From: Cupriavidus necator N-1
GTDB lineage: Bacteria; Pseudomonadota; Gammaproteobacteria; Burkholderiales; Burkholderiaceae
DNA length: 64,000 nt
Direction of reading: 5' to 3'
Assembly (NCBI RefSeq): GCF_000219215.1
Contig: NC_015726.1
Coordinates: forward strand, 1,860,001 to 1,924,000
The translations under genes were made by a program, and so were the position numbers. Below are positions 43,289 through 51,716 of this stretch, piece by piece (within the stretch, counting starts at the first letter, position 1; each line of letters begins with the position of its first letter). A model generated the notes under the pieces. That model was given only the letters and a program-made list of their open reading frames with translations, searched no databases and had not been told where the DNA came from.

Positions 43289-43720
43289 ATGGAATCGACC
43301 AACACCGCGGGCACGTTGTCCGCACACACCGCCCCGCACAAGAAGCTGTTTGACTTCGTCAAGCAGAACCGCCTGGACCCAGCGGCTATCCTCGAATCGC
43401 GCCGCAAGGACATCGAGGCCCTGGCCGGCGTGAATATCGCGCTGCTGGCCGGCCTGCAGTCGCTGGTGCGCCAGCAGGGCGAATACCTCTGCGAGACCGC
43501 CGCCGACCTGCAGGCGCTGGCCCGTGGCGGCAAGGATGCCGACGGCCAGGCGGCCAAGGTCTCTGAAGTGCTGCCGCGCTCGCTGCACAAGGCCGTGAAC
43601 GGCCTGCGCGGCCTGACCGACACCGTGTACAAGACCCAGGCCGACAGCATTGCCGCAGTAGGCCGGCGCATCGCCGAGAACGTCGAGGAAGTGAAGGGCA
43701 TCCTGCGACCCAGGCAGTAA
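43289..43720 (+). CDS. Phasin family protein
   Basis: Granule-coating phasin, 143 residues, almost entirely amphipathic helix (FVKQNRLDPAAILESRRKDI, then VNIALLAGLQSLVRQQGEYL). Phasins cover PHA granules and set their number and size. AGGAG lies a few bases before the ATG at 43289. It lies 58 bp after the PHA synthase gene and 72 bp before the depolymerase gene, in one transcription unit. Confidence 0.9.
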   Translation: MESTNTAGTLSAHTAPHKKLFDFVKQNRLDPAAILESRRKDIEALAGVNIALLAGLQSLVRQQGEYLCETAADLQALARGGKDADGQAAKVSEVLPRSLHKAVNGLRGLTDTVYKTQADSIAAVGRRIAENVEEVKGILRPRQ

Positions 43721-43792
43721 GCACCGGGGTGCACGGCCACGATCGCAGCGATCGCGGCCGTGCCTTCGCGCCAACGACTCCAGGACAGCTTG

Positions 43793-44623
43793 ATGACAAT
43801 AAGCAATGCCGGCATCAGCGCCGGCCACATGCAGGTCCAGACTGTAGATCTGGACGGGCAGCAACTCAGGGTCGGCATCCGGCCCGGCAGCGACGCGGGT
43901 CCGCCGCTGCTCATCTTCAACGGCATCGGCGCCAACCTCGAACTGATCGAGCCCTTCGTCGATGCGCTGGTGGGCGTGGAAGTCATCATCTTCGACGTTC
44001 CCGGCGCCGGCGGCTCCCCCGCGCCGCTGATGCCTTACCGCTTCTCCAACCTTTGCGTGCTTGCCGACAGGCTGCTGTCGCACCTTGGCTATGCGGGCCA
44101 GGTCGATACGCTCGGCGTGTCGTGGGGTGGTGCGCTCGCGCAGGAATTCGCGCGGCTCTATCCGCAGCGTTGCCGCCGCCTGGTGCTGGCGGCAACGTCG
44201 CCCGGCGTGCTCATGGTGCCGGGCAGGCTGTCGGTGCTGTCGAAGATGATCGGCGTGCGCCGCTACAGCGATCCGGAGTACCTGCGACGCGTTGGCGCCG
44301 ACCTCTACGGCGGCGCCTTCCGCGACGATCCTGCACTGCTCGACGAACATGGACGGCACATGCAACCGCCACGGGGACGTGGCTACCTCTACCAGCTGCT
44401 GGCGGCCTGGGGCTGGAGCAGCCTGCCGTGGCTGGGCGCGGTCAGGCAGCCCACGCTGGTGATGCACGGCGCCGACGATCCCATCGTGCCGCTGGTCAAT
44501 GCCAGGATCCTCGCCGCCCGAATCCCCAATGCGGAATTGCACGTACTCGACGACGGGCATCTCTTCCTCGTGACCGGCGCGGAGAACACCGCGCGCGTCG
44601 TCGGCGCCTTCCTGCGCCGCTAG
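43793..44623 (+). CDS. phaZ: Intracellular PHA depolymerase-like alpha/beta hydrolase (PhaZ)
   Basis: Alpha/beta hydrolase, 276 residues, resembling medium-chain-length PHA depolymerases. Oxyanion-loop region LLIFNGIGANLELIEPFVDA, nucleophile elbow GVSWGGALAQEFA (Ser near 104), acid in MHGADDPIVPL, His in DDGHLFLVTG. It would return hydroxyacids from stored polymer. The ATG at 43793 follows AGGA. It is the last gene of the cluster, with a terminator 11 bp downstream. A general esterase is possible, but location and sequence favour PhaZ. Confidence 0.85.
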   Translation: MTISNAGISAGHMQVQTVDLDGQQLRVGIRPGSDAGPPLLIFNGIGANLELIEPFVDALVGVEVIIFDVPGAGGSPAPLMPYRFSNLCVLADRLLSHLGYAGQVDTLGVSWGGALAQEFARLYPQRCRRLVLAATSPGVLMVPGRLSVLSKMIGVRRYSDPEYLRRVGADLYGGAFRDDPALLDEHGRHMQPPRGRGYLYQLLAAWGWSSLPWLGAVRQPTLVMHGADDPIVPLVNARILAARIPNAELHVLDDGHLFLVTGAENTARVVGAFLRR

Positions 44624-44633
44624 ACCCTTACTC

Positions 44634-44660
44634 AAGCCGCGGCACGTCCGCGGCTTTTTC
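44634..44660 (+). terminator. Terminator after the PHA cluster
   Basis: AAGCCGCGG / CCGCGGCTT, a perfect 9-bp stem with a 5-base loop, followed by TTTCTT, just after the depolymerase gene. Confidence 0.9.
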
Positions 44661-44664
44661 TTGC

Positions 44665-44717
44665 TCCTCGAAACGAAAAAGAACGGCCGCGCGGGGGAAT
44701 CCCCCGGGCGGCCGCAA
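44665..44717 (-). terminator. Terminator of the leftward porin gene
   Basis: On the minus strand a long GC stem (GCGGCCGCCCGGGGG with CCCCCGCGCGGCCG) is followed by TTCTTTTTC. It lies 45 bp after the porin gene and converges with the PHA-cluster terminator. Confidence 0.85.
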
Positions 44718-44761
44718 ACGAGCATATTGCCCGGTGTCGATCCGATGACCGGATCGCCTGG

Positions 44762-45925
44762 TCAGAACTTGTGGCGAATGCCGACGGCGGCTCCGAACAT
44801 ATTGCTCTGGCCATTGCCCAGCGCGTAGCTGTTGCCCAGCGACAGGCTGTTGGCGTAGACCGTTGCCAGCGATTCCATCATCAGGCCGGCGTTCTTGGCG
44901 TAGGCGGTCGTCAGGTAGACGTCGGTGCGCTTGGAGAACGCATAGTTCGCCACGAAAGCGATCTGCCAGGGATTGGCGACGTTGGTATTGCCGAACAGGC
45001 TCTTGACGTCGTCGTAGTTGTATTCCAGCGTCAGGCCAATGGCTGACGTGACCTGGTAGTTGGCGCCGATCCAGTAGAAGTCATCACGCTGGATCACGAC
45101 ATCCGCCGCGTTCTTGTTCTGGCCCCAGCGGTAGCCGCCCATGATCTTGGCCGGCCCGATGCTGTAGCTGGCGCCCACCACGGCCTTCTTGGCAGTGCCA
45201 TTGCTGGTGCCGATGGTCGGGTTCCACTGATCGTAGCCAGCGGTCACGCCAAACGGGCCGCCCTGGTACGCAACCGCGGCGCCATAGGCGGTATCGCGCC
45301 GGAACTGGCCGGGGACCTCGCCGTTGCCACCGATCGGCGTGGCGATGCCCACGGTGGCCGGCAAGGCCAGGCCCGTGCCAAACGACCAGTGCGCCAGCGC
45401 CGTGACCGGGCCGAACTTGCCGGTGTACTTGACCGTGTTGTCCTCACGGAAGTTCGGGCCAGACTGCAGCACCACCGGTTCGTATTGCGTGGCATAGGCC
45501 GTGGGCGAGAAATTGGCCAGTGCCTCGAACATCGACGTGTACTGGCGGCCCAGGCTGACCATGCCGATGCCGGGCTTCTGCACGCCCACGTACGCCTGGC
45601 GCCCGAACAGCCTGCCGCTTTGCTGCGAGGTGCCGCTGTCGACGTTGAAGCCGCTTTCCAGCACGAACAGCGCCTGCAGTCCGCCACCGAGGTCCTCGCT
45701 GCCGCGAAGGCCCCAGCGCGAGCCGGAGACGCCGCCGGAGTTCATGCGGTAGACGTCGTTGGCCGGGCCGCGGTTGAATTGGTTGGCGGCAGTCGGGACC
45801 GCGCCGACGTGATTGGCATACTCCACATTGATGTCCGCCACGCCGTACAGCGTAACGTTCGACTGGGCGAAGGCGCCCCCCGAACAGGCGAGCAGCGCGG
45901 CCGCGGCCATGCTCCTGAGCTTCAT
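44762..45925 (-). CDS. Trimeric general porin (beta-proteobacterial OmpC/Omp32-like)
   Basis: Outer-membrane 16-strand porin, 387 residues with a signal peptide ending SGGAFAQ. It starts with SNVTLYGVADINVEYANHVG, has the loop-3 region around GRQAYVGVQKPGIGMVSLGR, and ends with the aromatic terminus GIRHKF needed for outer-membrane assembly. It gives diffusion of small solutes. It is a single gene with its own terminator; no operon partners. Confidence 0.93.
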   Translation of the reverse strand: MKLRSMAAAALLACSGGAFAQSNVTLYGVADINVEYANHVGAVPTAANQFNRGPANDVYRMNSGGVSGSRWGLRGSEDLGGGLQALFVLESGFNVDSGTSQQSGRLFGRQAYVGVQKPGIGMVSLGRQYTSMFEALANFSPTAYATQYEPVVLQSGPNFREDNTVKYTGKFGPVTALAHWSFGTGLALPATVGIATPIGGNGEVPGQFRRDTAYGAAVAYQGGPFGVTAGYDQWNPTIGTSNGTAKKAVVGASYSIGPAKIMGGYRWGQNKNAADVVIQRDDFYWIGANYQVTSAIGLTLEYNYDDVKSLFGNTNVANPWQIAFVANYAFSKRTDVYLTTAYAKNAGLMMESLATVYANSLSLGNSYALGNGQSNMFGAAVGIRHKF

Positions 45926-46037
45926 TGGTATTTCTCCTCTTTTCCTTTGGTTGCGATGCGGATGAATCCGTCTCTGTGAGTACTACGGGATCTGCAATCT
46001 CTGTGGCGGCGTTGCGCTACGCGAAGGCTATTGCCGC

Positions 46038-46607
46038 TCAGTTGGCGCGCAGCAGCTTTTCCAGCAACTCGGTCGCGCGCGGCCACGGGCCATATCCGGC
46101 CGCCGGGTTCAGATGGCCGACTTCGCCGAGGTCGACCAGGCGGCTGCCCCAGTCGCTGGCCATCTGCGCGGCGCGCTCATAGCTGGCCAGCGGATCGTTG
46201 CGGCTGGCGGCGAGGAGGCTGGGGAAGGGCAGTTGTGCCCGGGGCACGGGCAGCCAGCCGTTCCCGGCCAGCGTGGCGTGGTCCGGATAGCCGGCCGGCA
46301 TCGGCGTTTCAAGATCAGCAGGCGTGGCCAGCAGCGCGCCGCGGATCTTGCGGTGGTGCTGCGCGGCCCAATGCACGGTGATCATCACGCCGGCGCTATG
46401 CGCCACCAGCACCACCGGGCCGTCGATATCGGCCAGGGCAGCGTCCAGCGCGGTCACGCGGGCATCACGGCTGAGCTTGTCGTGCTCCAGCGGCGCCACC
46501 GAACGGGCGTTCGGCAGCTCGGCCTGGAGCAGGGTCTGCCAGTGTTCCGCCACGTGATCGCGCAGGCCGGGAACCATCAGGAAGGTGGTATCAGCGGGAA
46601 GGTTCAT
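46038..46607 (-). CDS. Small alpha/beta serine hydrolase (RBBP9/YdeN type)
   Basis: Serine hydrolase of the RBBP9/YdeN family, 189 residues. It begins with the family's FLMVPGLRDHVAEHWQ loop; nucleophile VAHSAGVM (Ser near 70), acid in ASRNDPLAS, His in GEVGHLNPAAGYG. The substrate is unknown. It lies 27 bp after the MFS gene, same strand, so it is probably co-transcribed and under the same AraC-type operator. Confidence 0.88.
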   Translation of the reverse strand: MNLPADTTFLMVPGLRDHVAEHWQTLLQAELPNARSVAPLEHDKLSRDARVTALDAALADIDGPVVLVAHSAGVMITVHWAAQHHRKIRGALLATPADLETPMPAGYPDHATLAGNGWLPVPRAQLPFPSLLAASRNDPLASYERAAQMASDWGSRLVDLGEVGHLNPAAGYGPWPRATELLEKLLRAN

Positions 46608-46634
46608 CAGTCGTCCAGGTAATCAGTCAGAAGA

Positions 46635-47969
46635 TCAGGCCTTGTTCGGGTCTGCCTCACGCTGGTTTTCCAGGCGAAGCAGGTCGGCCATGTAGGTGCG
46701 GCGCCCCACCAGGAAGCACAGCGCGGCAAGCACGCCTGCCAGCGGGATCAGTTGAAGGGCGCCGAGCAGGCCAATGCGGTCGGCGATCAGGCCAGTGACA
46801 AAGGGTCCGGGCGCCAGGCCCAACAGGTTGTTTGCCAGCGTGAGCGTGGCAAAGGCGGTGGCATGGATGGCCGGATGGGTCAGGTTTGCAACCGCGGCAC
46901 TGGCCGGGCCGGCCGTGCCACCGACAAACAGCATGCCGGCACCGATCAGCACCAGTTGCGCGGTGCCGGCGGGCAGGTGGAACGCAGTGAGCAGCAGCGC
47001 GCAGCAGGTCACGCTGTAGGCCACGGCCATCAGCCACTTGCGCCCGGGGGCGTGGCGAGCCGCCCAGTCCGTCAGCGCGCCGCACAGGACCATCCCTGCG
47101 CCACCCGCCAGTACGAATGCCGCGGCGGTCACGCCGGCACGGTCCGTCGCCATGCCGTAGTAGCGCGCCAGGAAGCTCGGCATCCAGGTGAGCAGGGCGC
47201 CCATGACCAGCAACTGCAGCGCACTACCCACATACGCGCAGAGGATCGAACGCGCCGAAAAGAGGGCAGACAGCAGCGGGCGCAGTGAGACGCTCTCGCG
47301 CCGAGCGGCACTGTCCGGTTCCTCGCCCAGCGCACGGCGTTGCGCATGCAGGCGCGGCTCGGTAATGAAGAGACGATAGAACCCGACCAGCACAAGCCCG
47401 AAGATCGCCATGCCGGCAAAGGCCCAACGCCAGCCAAAGTGAGCGGACAGGGCACCCCCCGCCGCCATCCCCAGCACGGAGCCAAACGCCCCGCCAGCGA
47501 TGAACGCCGAACTCAGGCTCGCACGCAGATGGCGCGGAAACACCGAAAGCACCACGGCAATGCCGACGCTGCCATAGGCCGCCTCACCAATCCCCACGCA
47601 CAGCCGCGCCACGAACATCTGCCCGAAATTGTTGGCCAGCGCGCAGCCCAGCGTGGCCAGGCTCCACAGCGCCGCCATCAGGATCAAGCTCCTGACCCGG
47701 CCCCAGCGGTCAGCCAGGATGGACAGCGGAAACGTCAGCAGGCCAACCATCAAGGCCACGATCCCGCCCAGCGCACCGAGCTCGGTGTCGCTCAGCGACC
47801 ATTCCACCTTCAGCAGCGGAAAGACGGCGTTGAGCACCTGCCGGGACATGTAGTCCGACAGCAACAAGCCAAAGCTCAGCGCAAAGACGAGCCAGGCGTA
47901 AGAACGCGACGAACTCGCACCGGCCGCGCCGGCTGAGATGGGGGAATGCGTGGTGGTTTGCCCGAGCAT
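46635..47969 (-). CDS. MFS transporter, 12-helix
   Basis: Major facilitator superfamily permease, 444 residues, with the family loop motif in LSILADRWGRVRSLI and a second-half counterpart near ALTDWAARHAPGRKW. Helix 1 motif is GLLLSDYMSRQVLN. The ATG at 47969 is preceded by AAAGG. Its promoter carries the second copy of the 77-bp block found between BKACE and araC (48070-48146), at nearly the same distance from the start (129 against 122 bp), so it is probably in that regulon and may carry a beta-keto acid precursor or product. Substrate not readable from sequence. Confidence 0.88.
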   Translation of the reverse strand: MLGQTTTHSPISAGAAGASSSRSYAWLVFALSFGLLLSDYMSRQVLNAVFPLLKVEWSLSDTELGALGGIVALMVGLLTFPLSILADRWGRVRSLILMAALWSLATLGCALANNFGQMFVARLCVGIGEAAYGSVGIAVVLSVFPRHLRASLSSAFIAGGAFGSVLGMAAGGALSAHFGWRWAFAGMAIFGLVLVGFYRLFITEPRLHAQRRALGEEPDSAARRESVSLRPLLSALFSARSILCAYVGSALQLLVMGALLTWMPSFLARYYGMATDRAGVTAAAFVLAGGAGMVLCGALTDWAARHAPGRKWLMAVAYSVTCCALLLTAFHLPAGTAQLVLIGAGMLFVGGTAGPASAAVANLTHPAIHATAFATLTLANNLLGLAPGPFVTGLIADRIGLLGALQLIPLAGVLAALCFLVGRRTYMADLLRLENQREADPNKA

Positions 47970-48069
47970 GAAAAGCCTTTTCCTGGATGCGCTTGACTGC
48001 GTCATGGCTACGCATGCAGGGGACAAAACCCTCCTTTCAAACGCTGGCCACAGTCCTGTCGCGACCGGC

Positions 48070-48146
48070 GAAGTATCTAGGATTGGCTATCAGCAGTTTG
48101 ACTAGCGGGGACAACTTGTTTGCAATTTGGGACAGTCGGGGAAAAC
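48070..48146. promoter_or_regulatory. AraC-type operator/promoter block, copy 2
   Basis: Aligned without gaps to 36593-36669: GAAGTATC, TTGAC, GGGAC, GGGACAGTC and GGGAAAAC occur at identical spacing, 54 of 77 positions identical by my count and 37 of 49 in the TTGAC-to-GGGAAAAC core. Read leftward, GTCAAA and GATACT are 19 bp apart and could be the MFS promoter's -35 and -10. Confidence 0.75.
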
Positions 48147-48304
48147 GAGGAGTGGGTTGGGCGGGGGGTGGCTCCGAAGATGAGGCGCGCGCGTTTGTAG
48201 CTACGCAATACCCCAATGCAAAGACGACCCGCGTGGGCGGCGGCACGCCACCGAAGAGTGGTAATCAATGGCGCCCGTGGTTGCAGGAATAAGTATGGAC
48301 TAGA

Positions 48305-48415
48305 GCACTGAATGAACCCGTATGCCCAATCGTTGCCGGGCGTGGCACCATCGTCACGTTCGATCAGGATCGGTAGATACGCGTTGGGCGACTCCAGGGA
48401 GCTTGGTGATATTTT
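48305..48415 (-). pseudogene. Possible UPF0149/YecA fragment
   Basis: The minus strand reads SLESPNAYLPILIERDDGAT and PGNDWAYGFI, resembling the PLLLE...GNDWA-x-GF motif of UPF0149/YecA-type proteins. The frame then diverges, and neither end is present. The rest of 48147-48654 contains no gene that I recognise. Confidence 0.35.
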
Positions 48416-48433
48416 TGTTATGTGCCATAACAA
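48415..48433. promoter_or_regulatory. AT-rich palindrome upstream of the five-gene operon
   Basis: A perfect TTGTTATG-TGC-CATAACAA inverted repeat lies in a sharply AT-rich patch (about 48405-48480) about 220 bp before the GNAT-like gene. It resembles a dimeric repressor operator. No regulator gene is adjacent. Confidence 0.4.
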
Positions 48434-48483
48434 TTTAACATAATATACATTCTGCGAAATTCGTTTGTTGGCCGTTTTTTCTA

Positions 48484-48516
48484 ATGTCGTACTTGAGCCA
48501 AATAGAAATGTCGTAC
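48484..48516. promoter_or_regulatory. Direct repeat ATGTCGTAC upstream of the five-gene operon
   Basis: ATGTCGTAC occurs at 48484 and again at 48508, 24 bp apart, between the palindrome and the operon start. It is a candidate activator site; nothing more can be said from sequence. Confidence 0.35.
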
Positions 48517-48654
48517 CCCCTTACCAAAACTGGCCAGCTGTCGGCCTTCTTCCCGTGGCCACGCCCGTGACACCATAGACTGGCTGTTATATGCTCCAAT
48601 CCACACTTGCCTCCCAGTCCGGCCAAACAAGAACAAGGCACCAGCCAAACCTGC

Positions 48655-49608
48655 ATGTTCAAATTCATCGGGCGTTTTCGACAGCGGCTGCGCTACCTGG
48701 ACCTGAGCCTGAAGGCCAGCCGGTCCGTCCGGATCCGAGTCGTCGAGCGGCCCGGCCTGTGGATGGACGCGCAGCAGCTCGAAGCCATGCTGGCCGAGAT
48801 GCGCGGCATCGTCCAGCGGGGAATCGGCAAGGATCTCGATTACGGGGTGCTTTCCGGCGACCCTGAAAGACTGCGGCGAGCCGTGATCACGCTGCTTTAT
48901 GACCGGGACAGCGGCCAGGCGATTGCGTTCAATGCGCTGTCGGTCATGCCGATCGAGATCAAGGGCCGGCCGGCTGAAGCGATTCACCTGGGGCTGGTGA
49001 TGGTCGATCCGGGCTATCGAACGCAAGGACTGTCCTGGGTGCTGTACGGGCTGACCTGCATCCTGCTTTTCTTCCGCCGCGGCCTGCGCCCGATCTGGAT
49101 CAGCAATGTGACCCAGGTGCCGGCCATTATTGGCAAGGTTGCCGAGGTCTTTGTCACGGCCTATCCCAATCCCTTTGAGCCGTCGCGGCGCAGCTTTGAA
49201 CACCTGAGCGTGGCCCGCGAGATCATGAAATCGCATCGGCATGTCTTTGGGGTTGACGGGGCGGCGGGATTTGACGAAGCGCGCTTCGTGATTACCGATG
49301 CCTATACGGGCGGCTCGGACAATCTCAAGAAGACGTTCGACCAGGCGCCGAAGCATCGGGATGAGCGCGCCAACGAACTCTGCCAGCGGGAACTTGATTA
49401 CCAGCGCGGCGACGATTTCCTGCAGATCGCCTGCCTGGACCTGGCCAGCGCGCGGAAATACCTGTTGCGGGAAGTCCCTCGGGACTCCCTGCCCGCCATC
49501 CTTTATCAGATTGCGTTCCTGGCTGTCGGGCGGATCGTCCTGCCATTGTTCCACTGGCTGAATCCGCGCGAGCCGATGGGAGTCCTGCGCGCAAGGAAAA
49601 GCCAATGA
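48655..49608 (+). CDS. GNAT-fold-like protein, first gene of a five-gene operon
   Basis: A 317-residue protein without signal peptide. The middle part resembles a GNAT acyltransferase: AIHLGLVMVDPGYRTQGLSW, the region where GNATs bind the CoA pyrophosphate, followed by a hydrophobic helix (VLYGLTCILLFFRRGLRPIW) that may touch the membrane. The canonical Q/R-x-x-G-x-G/A motif is only partly kept (YRTQGLS). The C-terminal 100 residues are unassigned. The ATG at 48655 (MFKFIGRF) is favoured because conservation-like structure starts there. Its end overlaps the next start by 4 bp. An acyl- or aminoacyltransferase role is inference. Confidence 0.6.
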   Translation: MFKFIGRFRQRLRYLDLSLKASRSVRIRVVERPGLWMDAQQLEAMLAEMRGIVQRGIGKDLDYGVLSGDPERLRRAVITLLYDRDSGQAIAFNALSVMPIEIKGRPAEAIHLGLVMVDPGYRTQGLSWVLYGLTCILLFFRRGLRPIWISNVTQVPAIIGKVAEVFVTAYPNPFEPSRRSFEHLSVAREIMKSHRHVFGVDGAAGFDEARFVITDAYTGGSDNLKKTFDQAPKHRDERANELCQRELDYQRGDDFLQIACLDLASARKYLLREVPRDSLPAILYQIAFLAVGRIVLPLFHWLNPREPMGVLRARKSQ

Positions 49609-50489
49609 TTCCACCCTTTTCATACGAGGAATTCACCACCCGCAACATCGGCTTCATCACCGACGCGGAACAGCAGCAATTGCGCAGTGCACGGGTGCTG
49701 ATCTGCGGTGTCGGCGGCATGGGCGGCGCCTGCCTGCAGGCGCTGGCACGGGTGGGCATTGGCGGCTTCGCGCTGGCGGACTTCGATGCGTTCGACGTGT
49801 CGAATCTGAACCGCCAGGTGTTTGCCAGCCTGGATACCGTTGGCGTGAACAAGGTCGAGGCCACCGTGGCGCAGATCCGGCGCATCAACCCGGAACTTGC
49901 CATCGAGACCTTCGGCGCGGAGTGGACCGACAAGCTCGATGAACTGCTGAGCCGATACAAGATCGTGGTCAACGGCATGGATGACATGGCCGCGGGCATC
50001 GCGCTCTATCGCAAGGCGCGGGAGCATGGTGCGACCGTTATCGACGCCTATACCGCTCCCCTGCCCTCCGTCACGGTCGTCCGGCCGCAAGATCCCCGGC
50101 CCGAGGAGCGTCTTGCCTATCCCACGGCCGGCATGGACTGGAAGTCCCTGACGGCGGAGGTCAGGCAGGAATGCCTGGGCAAGGAACTGGAATATGTGAT
50201 GGTCAACTCGAGTTCCGTCCGGCATGTGGAGCTTGGCATCGCCAAGGATCTGCTGACCGGCAAGCGCAAGCGCATGTCGTTTGCGCCGATGGTGATCACC
50301 ACCGGCAATCTGATGGCGTTCGAAGCGATCAAGCTGGTGCTCGGCCGGCCGCAGCTGGCCGGTGTGCGCGGCTATTTCTTCAATCCCTGGAGCATGCGTG
50401 TCGAAACGCCCCGCAATGTGCTGACGGCATGGGCCGTGCGCGCGCTGGTACGGCGCTTCATGGCGAGGTTGATGCGAGATGAGGGCTGA
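49605..50489 (+). CDS. E1-like ThiF/MoeB family adenylating enzyme
   Basis: A 294-residue member of the E1/ThiF superfamily. The nucleotide-binding loop is VLICGVGGMGGACLQALARV (near 31-50), with the conserved acidic residue and Arg in ADFDAFDVSNLNRQVFAS and the later VVNGMDDMAAG. The C-terminal part lacks the paired CxxC zinc motifs of MoeB, and no catalytic cysteine stands out, though one lies in EVRQECLGKEL. It would activate a carboxylate, often a peptide or protein C-terminus, as the AMP ester. It is placed between GNAT-like and membrane-protein genes with a 4-bp overlap on the left and a 3-bp gap on the right. No ThiS/MoaD-like partner is encoded nearby. Confidence 0.85.
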   Translation: MIPPFSYEEFTTRNIGFITDAEQQQLRSARVLICGVGGMGGACLQALARVGIGGFALADFDAFDVSNLNRQVFASLDTVGVNKVEATVAQIRRINPELAIETFGAEWTDKLDELLSRYKIVVNGMDDMAAGIALYRKAREHGATVIDAYTAPLPSVTVVRPQDPRPEERLAYPTAGMDWKSLTAEVRQECLGKELEYVMVNSSSVRHVELGIAKDLLTGKRKRMSFAPMVITTGNLMAFEAIKLVLGRPQLAGVRGYFFNPWSMRVETPRNVLTAWAVRALVRRFMARLMRDEG

Positions 50490-50492
50490 CGC

Positions 50493-51716
50493 GTGATTGA
50501 CGCCCTGGCAAGCGATGTGGCCGTTACCTGGCTCGGCGCGGTGGGCTGCGGGCTCTACCTGCATTTCCTTTGGTCGCGGCGCGAGGCCGGGGCCGGCACG
50601 GGCCTGTTCCTGTTCGGGGTGCTGACGGCGCTGCTGGCAGTCCGGGGCTTTTCCTGGCTGTTTGGCGGTACGCTGCTGGCGCAGCTGGTGTTTGCGGCGG
50701 CAACCTTGCTGCCCATTGCCATGACCCTGTTTGCCGAGCACCTGGTGCGGCGCCACCACCCGTTGGGGCTGAAGCTGCTGGCGCTGGGCGTATCGGTGGT
50801 GTTCTTCGTCATCAATCTCTTTACCGATCTGTCGAACAATACGCCGCTGTTGCTGGCGTTCCTTGGGTGCTTCGCCGTGGTCACGGCAAGCAATGGCTGG
50901 TTCCTGCTGTGGCTGCGCGATGCCGAGCTGTCCGACAACGAGGAACGCCTGGCCCGGGCGGTGGTGGTGGTCGTGGCCCTGGCCGTCCCGCTCGCGGCCA
51001 CAGACTTCCGCGAGGAGCTCGGCCATGTGCCGGTTCGCCTGGGGGCGCTTGGGGCGTTGGCATTCGTCTATGTATTCCTGAAGCTGTCGGAATCGCAGCG
51101 GGTCGTGCGCGGGCTGCTCGCGCATATCGCAGCCGCCCTGCTCTTCGCCGTCGTGCTGGCCAGCGTGATGGCGCTGGCTTCGCGCGGGCCCGGCCCGGGC
51201 TTCGCCGAGGCTGGCCTGCGCGGCATGCCAGTTGCCATCGCCTGGGTGCTGCTGACCGCCATTTTTGTCCGCATTCGCGCCGTTTCACTGGCGGGCGATG
51301 GCAATGCCTTCTTGCGCTGGCTGCTCCATGCCCGGCTGGATACGCCAGAGGGTTTCCTGCATTCGCTCAGGCGCCTGCCGCAGACCGCAGACCATGTGGT
51401 GCTCGGCAACGCGGAGCTTGCTGATTACGCCCTGGGCGCGCTGTTCGACCTGGCAGGAAGACGGCGTGAGCCCGTGTCGATCGGCGACGCCCGCGCGTGG
51501 GCCAGGCTCCGGGAAGGCGATCGGGTCGAGGCAGCGGAGCAACTGGTAGACCTGCTCGAGCGCCACGAAATGACCCATGCCCTGCTGATCGCGCGCCAGC
51601 CCGCGCAGGTGGTGCTGCTGAACCTGCCGCAAGGCGCCAACGCGGCCATCGGCGAGCTGCGCGCGGCGGTGATCCTGCGGCTGGCGCGCCATCTCGGGCA
51701 GCGGGAGGCCGCATGA
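50493..51716 (+). CDS. Polytopic membrane protein with soluble C-terminal domain
   Basis: A 407-residue protein with a GTG start 3 bp after the ThiF-like gene. The first 265 residues form about eight hydrophobic helices, arranged like the membrane sensor part of some histidine kinases. A soluble domain of about 140 residues follows (from LLHARLDTPEGFLHSLRR), but it shows no kinase motifs. I do not recognise the family. It may anchor the operon's enzymes at the membrane or sense their product. Its stop overlaps the next start by 4 bp. Confidence 0.75.
   Translation: MIDALASDVAVTWLGAVGCGLYLHFLWSRREAGAGTGLFLFGVLTALLAVRGFSWLFGGTLLAQLVFAAATLLPIAMTLFAEHLVRRHHPLGLKLLALGVSVVFFVINLFTDLSNNTPLLLAFLGCFAVVTASNGWFLLWLRDAELSDNEERLARAVVVVVALAVPLAATDFREELGHVPVRLGALGALAFVYVFLKLSESQRVVRGLLAHIAAALLFAVVLASVMALASRGPGPGFAEAGLRGMPVAIAWVLLTAIFVRIRAVSLAGDGNAFLRWLLHARLDTPEGFLHSLRRLPQTADHVVLGNAELADYALGALFDLAGRRREPVSIGDARAWARLREGDRVEAAEQLVDLLERHEMTHALLIARQPAQVVLLNLPQGANAAIGELRAAVILRLARHLGQREAA

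Noticed and set aside
41998..43989. 663-codon minus-strand frame opposite the PHA synthase and phasin genes
   Set aside because: Antisense to well-supported genes, low-complexity composition and no recognisable motif.
48312..48443. 43-codon plus-strand frame MNPYAQSLPG...
   Set aside because: No ribosome site; it is antisense to the UPF0149-like fragment and runs into the AT-rich operator patch.
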